Assembly (NCBI GenBank): GCA_032358165.1
Contig: JAALGY010000063.1
Location: forward strand, 496,001-560,000
Direction: 5' to 3'
DNA: 64,000 nucleotides
Source of the DNA: Diplosphaera chodatii
Taxonomy: Eukaryota; Chlorophyta; Trebouxiophyceae; Prasiolales; Stichococcaceae
A program made the position numbers and the translations under genes. Positions 57,251-64,000 of the stretch are shown piece after piece. The notes below the pieces were generated by a model, which saw only the letters and a program-made list of their open reading frames with translations, made no database searches and was not told the origin of the DNA. Numbering within the stretch: the first letter of the stretch is position 1; each line of letters starts with the position of its first letter.

Positions 57251-59187
57251 ATGCATCTGCGTGCCACTGCTGCAACAGTCGCTGGTGCACCTCAATGTAG
57301 CCCCGCAGAGTGTTGCTCTCAAGCTGTCCGCTCATCGCTGTACCTGCTCCATCCCACAGATTTCTGCACTTCCGCAGGGCTGCAGACCCGCACAGGCTAC
57401 CCAGCCATGCTGCGTCAGCAGCATGTGTTGCACGAGCTGGCCCACGGCACCCGTGTCAAGGCGGTGTTTCGCAGCACTGTGAAGTGCAGGACGACATGCC
57501 GGGCGACTGTCAGCACAGAGCGGCAGCCGCGGCGTGACAACGTTGGGCTTGAGAAGGATAATGCAGTGTTTGTCGACCACACCTGCATCGACTGCGATAC
57601 CTGCAGGTGGATTATTTGAGAGTGTCATGCACCTGGACTTCGACAGGCTGCCAGGTATGACAGCAGATACGCTGCATGTCACAATGCTTGATGGCGTGTA
57701 GGTGGATGGACCCGGAGACGTACGGCCGCGTGGGTTCCATGTCGGCTGTCGTGCGGCAGCCGGAGACGCCCGACGAGCGCCGCAGGGCGCTGCAGGCGCT
57801 GCACGCCTGTCCCACCCACTCCATCCAGGTCAAGCATCAGGTGCGCTGCAGGTGCCTCACCTGCTGAGGACTGCAGGCACGTAGTTGGCGTAGCCACAAC
57901 CGACTGATGTGTGAACATTGACCGCAAGGCTCATGTACATCGGCTGATCCCCACTGCGTGTAGGAGCCAGGAGAACTGACGGCAGCGCAGCGTGACTTTC
58001 CACTGCCCACAGTCTGTGACAACGTGTTTTACTGCGGGTTCACCAGCGAGTACAGCTTTGGCGCCACATCCTGGCTGGTGCGGCGTCCAGAGGGCAATGT
58101 CATGATGGACTCGCCGCGCTACCACCCGGGCCTCTCCAAGCGGCTCCAGGTTGGTTGGGTGCTTGGTGCTCCATCGAGAGGGGTTGAAGGTTGATGCAAA
58201 TGCCAGTTGACACGCATACCACTCTCTCGTCAACATGAGATTGTCTGCGCAGGAGCTTGGCGGCGTGAAGTACATGGTGCTTTCGCACCGCGACGATGTG
58301 TGCGATCACGCCAGATGGGCAGAGGCGCTCGGCTGTCAGCGCATCATACACAAGGTGGCACCTGCACATGTCAGCAGACATGACCTCTGTGCCTGTCGTC
58401 GATCGTGTTCACCGCTGCGTTCCGGATGATCAGTATGCCAACATCGGGATATCGTTGTATTGCAGGCGGAGGCGAACCGGCGGCAAGGGACCGAGTGAGT
58501 CGTGCTTTGTCGATACGGTCCTTTCAACTGCTGCAGCAGCCGACATCGAACTGCTGTGCTGATTTGTTACTTTGCTATGCTTGCTGCAGTGCATGTGAGA
58601 TCCAGCTAGAGGGCTTGGGCCCATGGCGACTGCCGGATGGCGGCGAGGACATCGACGTTCTGTTCACGCCTGGTCATACAGCTGGATGCATATCCATGCT
58701 GTACAAGCCGCAGCAGGTATGTGTGTGGATGTGTGTGTGAGAATCCTGACTGAGACGCAGTGCAGGTTATGTCATCAACATGATCAGTTTCAAGCTGCAC
58801 ATTCACACCCTTGATCACGGATGTAATATTGACATATTGCAATGTGCATGGCAGGCACTGTTCACTGGCGATCACCTGCTGTACTCGGCGCAGTTAGGTC
58901 GTCTCAGCATTGCCAGGTGCGCACTTTCTGTTCCGCAGCAGCCTTGTTGCGGCCATGCAGTGCCTTGCCTTATGTTGCACCTCTTGGCAGGTTATCGTTA
59001 CTCACATGCCTTCGCCCTCAGGCGGTTTAACTGGGATTCGGTGCCAAAGCAGCTCGAGTCTGTCAAGGGGCTGCTGCAGCACGACTTTTTGCACATTTTC
59101 CCTGGCCACGGGCGACAGTTTCATTTCGACAGCCTGGACGACCGCACGCAGCGAGTGCGTGAGCTGCTGACGGAGGAAGGCGCCTAG
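57251..59187 (+). CDS. Ferredoxin-domain / metallo-beta-lactamase fusion hydrolase, probably plastid
   Basis: The ATG at 57251 gives MHLRATAATVAGAPQCSPAE and further Ser/Arg/Cys-rich sequence resembling a transit peptide; an in-frame ATG at 57053 is an alternative. The first exon ends FVDHTCIDCDTCR, joined by a split Arg codon to WMDPETYGRVGSMSAVVRQP and ALQALHACPTHSI. The C-x2-C-x2-C plus distal CP makes a single 4Fe-4S ferredoxin domain. The MBL fold then runs NVFYCGFTSEYSFGATSWLV, NVMMDSPRYHPGLSKRL, and GGVKYMVLSHRDDVCDHARW (a variant HxHxDH, here SHRDDVCDH). It ends with DIDVLFTPGHTAGCISMLYK, ALFTGDHLLYS, and HDFLHIFPGHGRQFHFDSLD. Stop TAG 59187. It matches a plant family (At4g33540 type) of unknown substrate. 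Seven or so exons. Confidence 0.88.
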
Positions 59188-59582
59188 GCATGTTGCGTGG
59201 AATATGCTGCGAAGCGCCATGCTGTAGTTTTGGCCTATCGATGGTGTGTACACTTTGAGAGTTGTCGGCATTTTTGGACAGTGGTTTGAGATCACGAGGG
59301 GCAATGGACTGCGCACTGTGTGTGTATATCGCACAGTCCATCACTCGAGTTTGTATGATAGTTGCATCGCATTGACGACTGCTTACTGCCCTGATCTCAA
59401 TGGGTAACAGTGCAAGCCTGACGTTCAAGCCTGCAAAGGACCTTGCCACAAAGCCTATTGTCACGACCTTCCAACATGACACGTGCAATCGACACAACTG
59501 TAAACATCTGGAGGAGCTCAGCAAGAATCACTGCCAGCATCTATACCGTACATCACGTGTCAGTTCACATTCCTATCTGTCG
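59188..59582. other. Convergent 3' region between ferredoxin-MBL and CCDC6-like genes
   Basis: 395 bp between opposing stops. No supported exon; a TGTAA occurs at about 59503, too far from the 59187 stop to assign with confidence. Confidence 0.4.
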
Positions 59583-60470
59583 CTACTGAGACGGCTGCGT
59601 GGATGCCATTGCGCTGCTGCTGGTGCGCTGCAAACGGAGTTCATTGAGGCTGCTGCGGCGGCTGCCACCACTGCTCACACTGAGGGAGCGATCGCGGCCG
59701 CCTCTGCTCTGACGCCGGCCGCTGCTGTACACCCACTCCGTATCCGCTGCCATTGGTGCCACTGGGAGCTGTTGGACGGGAACCCCGGCCATCTCAAGCC
59801 GCTGCTCCAGGATATGGTAGTTGGCCAGCAGGCCTTCGAGCTGCCGTTGTAGCCTGTTGACCACTTTCTCCTCCTCCATCTCCATCTGGTTCTCCAGCTG
59901 GCACTTGTCCTGGCTGAGCCGGTGCACCGCCGCAGCGAGCTCGGTGACCTGGCGCTGCATGTCGCTCTTTTCCTTCTGCAGGTTGCGCTTTTCGGCTGCT
60001 AGGCGCTCCACCTGCATCTGCAGGCGGTTGGCAATGAACTCCTGCTCTGCCTCCAACGTGTTCTCCAACTCTGCCTTCTCCAGGTTCAGCTTGTTGCGCT
60101 CCCGCCCCAGATCCTGCAGCTTTGCCTGCAGCTTGTTGACGATGTATTCCTGCTCCGCCTCTAGGCGGCGCTCCAGGTCAACCTTCTCCCGTGTGACCTC
60201 TGTGAGGCGCTTTTGCAGGTTGTTGACCAGGTACTCCTCCTCCTGCTCGACCTCATTTGCAAGGTTCTGCTTCTCCCGCTTCAGCTGTGTCAGCCGCTTG
60301 GTCAGCCGGTTTGTGATGAACTCCTCCTCCTGTTCCGCTCTTTGTTGCGCAAGAAAGTTTTCCTCCTTTGCCCGTTTTAGGTCGTCCACCAGCTGTGCGG
60401 TCCTGCGGCGCTCTGTCGCCAGCAGATCTTGGAGCTGCTCGTTGCTGAGCTGTTCTACAGGCGCAGCCAT
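59583..60470 (-). CDS. CCDC6-like coiled-coil protein, single exon
   Basis: A 295-residue open frame from ATG 60470 (MAAPVEQLSNEQLQDLLATE) to 59583 with no intron, in contrast to every neighbour. Residues 20-228 are an almost uninterrupted coiled coil. A motif of the form E-x-E-x-E-[FYK]-[ILV]-x-N-x-L recurs at residues 46, 75, 104, 140 and 197 (EQEEEFITNRL, EQEEEYLVNNL, EAEQEYIVNKL, EAEQEFIANRL, EMEEEKVVNRL). Spacing is 29, 29, 36 and 57. This is the repeat of human CCDC6/H4, with its EQEQEFQVNKL and RREKIDLENTLEQEQ. A Ser/Arg-rich tail follows (SSGRRQSRGGRDRSLSVSSG), probably phosphorylated. The real start is the ATG at 60470; the frame stays open upstream only with a TTG. In animals CCDC6 acts in checkpoint and stress signalling; the algal role is unknown. 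Confidence 0.9.
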   Translation of the reverse strand: MAAPVEQLSNEQLQDLLATERRRTAQLVDDLKRAKEENFLAQQRAEQEEEFITNRLTKRLTQLKREKQNLANEVEQEEEYLVNNLQKRLTEVTREKVDLERRLEAEQEYIVNKLQAKLQDLGRERNKLNLEKAELENTLEAEQEFIANRLQMQVERLAAEKRNLQKEKSDMQRQVTELAAAVHRLSQDKCQLENQMEMEEEKVVNRLQRQLEGLLANYHILEQRLEMAGVPVQQLPVAPMAADTEWVYSSGRRQSRGGRDRSLSVSSGGSRRSSLNELRLQRTSSSAMASTQPSQ

Positions 60471-60956
60471 CGTGTCGCCCAGGCTACAAACACCCCGACA
60501 GCCCAGGCTCAGAGACGGGTGTCCGTCCAGCAAGCGACTAGCAAGGTATCGACTGAGTCATTTGGGACTGTCAGCACTTCCCAGGACTTCACAGAGATGG
60601 GCTGCGAGACGACTGAAGTGACTGCTTGTACACTTGTTTCCGTGGGTCATGACAATGGGGCTGTGCAGGATTCGATGTAGCTGCTAGAAATGTTCGCAGT
60701 TGATGCAGGGCTGTGGGGAGCGCAAAGCGCAAGTGAAGGGCTGAAGGCTGCAGCTGAGTTGTGCTGAGATCTTGAGCATCGCATGCCAGCTCAGCATTGG
60801 ACAGCAGGCGTACGTTTGACTGCAGCCGCGTTGCAGCCACTAGCGGCACTGAAATAAGCACTTCCGCCAAAGCACGTTGTAGTCAGGTAGCCGTCGGTGG
60901 CGCTCTGCACCGAGACCGTGTCCCAACCTGCCAAATCTTGTCAGCTGCACTGTTTC
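60471..60956. promoter_or_regulatory. Divergent promoter between CCDC6-like gene and MATE gene
   Basis: 486 bp between outward ATGs; no coding exon evident. It should hold both promoters. Confidence 0.5.
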
Positions 60957-63686
60957 ATGTTTGTACCTAGCCTCCCACGGAGCGCTGTTGCAACCGTCAG
61001 ATCTGAGCACGCGCATGGCAGGACCGTGGTCCTGCCGTGCTTGAGGCGGCCAGCCAGCCATTTGCATTCCAGCAGGGCACAGCTATCCATACGAGCACAG
61101 CCGGATGCAGACAGGCGATGGCATGGGTCAGTCGCCCAGCACAGAGGCAGCGCTATGCGGCGCATCCGTCACATGCTGACGCAGGCCCTAAATGAGGACG
61201 CAACAGATAGGCAGCGCAGTGTGGCCGGCAGCGGCTCAGGGGCTGTCGTGCGTAGCGGCGCAGGCAGCACGAGCTCGCGGCTTGGCGAGCTCGTGAACTC
61301 ACCCTTCGATGCAGACATCCGCAGCGTACGCTCCCAGCGCTGGCGTCGATCATGCTGGACGCTGTCATGCTGCTGGTCGACACAGGTGGGACCGCACCCA
61401 CCTGGCTTTGGATCTCTTTGCATTCTTGCATGCTGTCACTGCTGCCATCAGCTCTGTTGCGCTGAAGCCGTCCGTTGAACTGGTCTCTTCGCTGCCCGCA
61501 GCCATCATCGGCAGGCTCGGCACAGCGCCGCTAGGGGCGGTAGGGCTCAGCACGCTCATATTTGTATTCAGCAACCTATTCTTCAACTTCCTGACAGTCT
61601 GCACCACGTCCAGCGTGGCCAACGCTGCTGCGGAGAAGGACACTGCAGAGGTGCGACTGCCTGTGCCCAGCACACCGAGCTGATGCGTGCTGCGAACGGG
61701 CCCCCGGAGCCAGCGCAGGAGCACGCTGCAGAGCTGCAAGTGATCCGTCGCAGGTGTCGAAGGCCACTGCGCGAGCAATGTTTGTGGGGCTTATCTGTGG
61801 CACCGCCCTCATCTTTGCCCTGTGGACGTACTCGCCGCTGCTCATGACATGTGAGGCGCTGCTGCTGCTGTTTGGACCTCGTTGATCTTGCAGTGGGTGC
61901 AGCGCTGAACCAGTGCCTGTGTGCTTCCTGCCCGTTGCTCACGCTGGCTGTGGTGCAGTGCTTGGGACCACTCCAGAGACGGCGACGCTGGCAGTCATGT
62001 ACCTGCGGGTGCGGTGCTTCGCGTGCCCCGCGTTCCTGCTGTACAATGTGGGCACCGGCAACTTCCGGGGCCGCAAAGACACCCGCACGCCGCTGCTGGC
62101 GTACCTGGCCAACAACATCACCTACGTGGTGCTGGTGAGCTGCGGCGCATGCACAGGAAGCTGGCTGCGGACCCAGCTTGCTGAGCCTTTGCAGCACGCA
62201 GAGGTTGGCTCCTGCATACACCTACATATGCTCATTCTGTGCAGGAGCTGCTCTTTGTTTTCGGGCTCAATTGGGGCGTGATGGGCGCGGCGCTGGCGCC
62301 GGCGATCGGGCAGTATGTGGGGCTGGCCGTGATGGTGGGGCTGCTGGTGCGGGAAAAGGCGCTGTTCGCCGGTGACCTGGGCCATGTGCCCACCCTGCAG
62401 GAAGTCACGCCCTTGCTGAAGGTGCGCCTCCTGTTCTGCGTCATTCTAGCCGCACGGCCAAAATGATCATAGCTGGGCATGCGCACAGGCTCCTGGCTGT
62501 ACGCTGCCGCGTGCGCCCCAGTACACACCAGACCACACTGACGTGCGCGTCCACCCTGCACGCGAGCAGAAGGGGCTGCCGCTGGGCGCGGTGAACCTGC
62601 TGGTGCTGCCGGTGGTGGTGGGCTGCACCAGCCTGGTGACCGCGCTGGGCGTGACGGCGCTCGCGGCGCACACCATCATCAAGCAGGTCTGGGACTTCTG
62701 GACGCAGGTGTCCCAGTGCCTCAACATCGCCGCCAACTCCATGGTGGCCTCCGCGCTGGGCGAGGTGCGCCGCCCCCCCGACCCCCCCCTGCTCCCACGC
62801 ACCTGCCACCAGCACTCGACTGGCGGCACGGCCACTTCGGGTCCAGCAACAGGCTGTCAGCACTGCAGGTGCCATGTGATGCTTGCAGTGGTTACCACGA
62901 TATGTTGCGACTGATGCCGCTGCAGAAAGACCTGTCGACGGCGCGGGATGTGCTGCTGCGCATCCTGCTGATGGGCTTTGCCCCCGGCGTGGCGCTGGGC
63001 GCAGCGTTCCTGGTGGCGCAGTCCACCATCCCAGCAGTCTTCACGCAGGACCCCGGCGTCATCAGTGCCGTCACGCACGTTGTACCGCTGCTGGCACTTG
63101 CCATGGTACGCTATGCATGCATTGGTGACTGATCTGACCATGTCGCTGAGACAGTCGTTCTGGTTTGAGACCTGCATTGGCTTGGAGTAGCTGCAGTGTT
63201 GCGCTCGTGATGCGTTGCAGTCAGCTGAGCTCATGTTTATATGCACTTGCAGCCGCTGATACCGGTGGCCACCGTTCTGGAGGGTGCGCTGCTGGGCGCC
63301 GTGGACACCAGCTACATTGCCAAACGCACGGGGCTGGGCATCGCCATCGCCCTGGCCGTAATCTATGGTACGTCGGTCTGCTACGTGCCCTGCCTGCAGC
63401 CTCAGCCGCGCAGCTGAACATCTCAGAGTCGCGTGCAAACATGCAGTGTAGTACCCTACCCTGCACATCTGATCACGTTTGCCAGTGCACTGTCCTGTTC
63501 CCTGTCGCAGGCAGCCAGAGCGTACTGCACATGGGGCTGCTGGGCATCTGGGCAGGCCTGGCCAGCTTCCTGACCAGCAACACAGTGTGCGACACACTGC
63601 GGCTTATGTCCTCAGGGTCACCGCTGCCCGTTGCAATCGTGCCTGGCATTCCCGATCCATCCGTCTCCAGCGAAGATTCAGATTGA
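60957..63686 (+). CDS. Plastid-targeted MATE-family transporter (DinF/EDS5 type)
   Basis: Twelve-helix cation-coupled efflux carrier. The ATG at 60957 gives MFVPSLPRSAVATVRSEHAH and more Arg/Ser/Ala-rich sequence (LPCLRRPASHLHSSRAQLSI), a strong transit peptide. Membrane exons follow: AAIIGRLGTAPLGAVGLSTL with IFVFSNLFFNFLTVCTTSSV (about 61500-61620), ATARAMFVGLICGTALIFAL, and YLRVRCFACPAFLLYNVGTG with NFRGRKDTRTPLLAYLANNI, the MATE GxxRGxxDTRTPL loop (about 61998-62120). Then come LLFVFGLNWGVMGAALAPAI, LGAVNLLVLPVVVGCTSLVT, AAHTIIKQVWDFWTQVSQCL, VLLRILLMGFAPGVALGAAF and ATVLEGALLGAVDTSYIAKR. It ends at TGA 63686. The RGxxDTRTP loop places it with DinF-like plant proteins, some of which are plastid-located (EDS5 exports isochorismate). 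Substrate unknown. About nine exons. Confidence 0.92.
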
Positions 63687-64000
63687 ATGAATGTGGCTTG
63701 TAATTGATTTGGCTGCTGTTGCTCTGACGAGCGAAGTATCACAGACCAGCCAACTCGAATGTTGTGAGCAAAGAAAAGTGAAAACCTCCACTGGTCTTGC
63801 TACTATACATGCTGCAAATAAGCACATCTGCATGGCTTGGTATATACAATGCACCAGTGCGTGCCTGAGGAAGCGCTCCTCCACCGACAAACAGCTGGCA
63901 AGCTGTCACTGTCATATGCGCAGTTTGTGTGGTCGGTACGGTGCAGCTGACCGAACTACTGGCACGCGCCACAAGTCTCTTGACACGACGCCCGAACATA
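63687..64000. other. 3' region of the MATE gene to the window edge
   Basis: 314 bp. TGTAA at 63699-63703, 12 bp past the MATE stop, is a probable polyadenylation motif. No supported exon to the right edge. Confidence 0.5.

Noticed and set aside
59583..60470. Repeated DNA with about 87-bp period that could be taken for an array or CRISPR
   Set aside because: The periodicity comes from diverged 29-codon protein repeats in an open frame; there are no identical short repeats or unique spacers.
60471..60533. N-terminal extension of the CCDC6-like protein (MLDGHPSLSLGCRG)
   Set aside because: It relies on a TTG start; the first ATG in frame is at 60470 and gives the conserved-looking N-terminus.
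59821..60621. 266-codon Ser/Cys/Arg-rich open frame on the plus strand
   Set aside because: It is the antisense shadow of the CCDC6-like gene; its composition is the complement of Glu/Leu/Arg-rich coiled-coil codons and it matches nothing.

Overview
This 64 kb window is nuclear DNA of a photosynthetic eukaryote, most likely a chlorophyte green alga (Chlamydomonas/Trebouxiophyceae type). The evidence is GC-rich, intron-dense coding DNA with GTGAG/GTGCG donors and TGCAG acceptors, and UGUAA-type polyadenylation motifs just after several stop codons. The proteins give land-plant or animal-like family matches, some with organelle presequences. I saw no bacterial operons, rRNA, CRISPR array or intact transposon. 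The species cannot be fixed from the sequence alone. Exon models below were read by eye from splice signals and family conservation, so gene extents are better supported than every intron edge.

Left third (1-23 kb): cytosolic phenylalanyl-tRNA synthetase alpha (5' part, -), divergent from an organellar uL23 ribosomal protein (+); a long gene I could not assign (+); a triose-phosphate/nucleotide-sugar-type transporter (+); a DUF1995/LPA3-like plastid protein (-); glutamine-hydrolysing asparagine synthetase (-), divergent from a JmjC/cupin-8 oxygenase (+); signal peptidase subunit SPC3 (+), convergent with nucleoporin SEH1 (-).

Middle (23-43 kb): a zinc-ribbon/RING-H2 E3 ligase (-), divergent from a membrane-anchored TylF-like methyltransferase (+); spliceosomal MFAP1 (+), convergent with a TrmL-type RNA 2'-O-methyltransferase (-); argininosuccinate lyase (+); a cathepsin X/Z-like protease (-), divergent from the tiny TFIIH subunit TFB5 (+); ESCRT-III VPS20/CHMP6 (+); cytochrome b561 (-).

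Right third (43-64 kb): malic enzyme with a mitochondrial-type presequence (+); an Aah1-type adenine deaminase (-); a coiled-coil tail-anchored protein with a KASH-like C-terminus (-); a C-terminal-J-domain membrane protein (-); a ferredoxin/metallo-beta-lactamase fusion (+); an intronless CCDC6-like coiled coil (-); a plastid MATE transporter (+).

Neighbours do not form one pathway. The layout is a compact eukaryotic patchwork of single genes with short shared promoters and close convergent 3' ends. The most original points are the KASH-like tail protein, the unassigned 2.6-6.7 kb gene, the J-domain membrane protein, the 29-residue register of the intronless coiled coil, and several exact palindromes or hairpins in promoters, introns and one 3' region.
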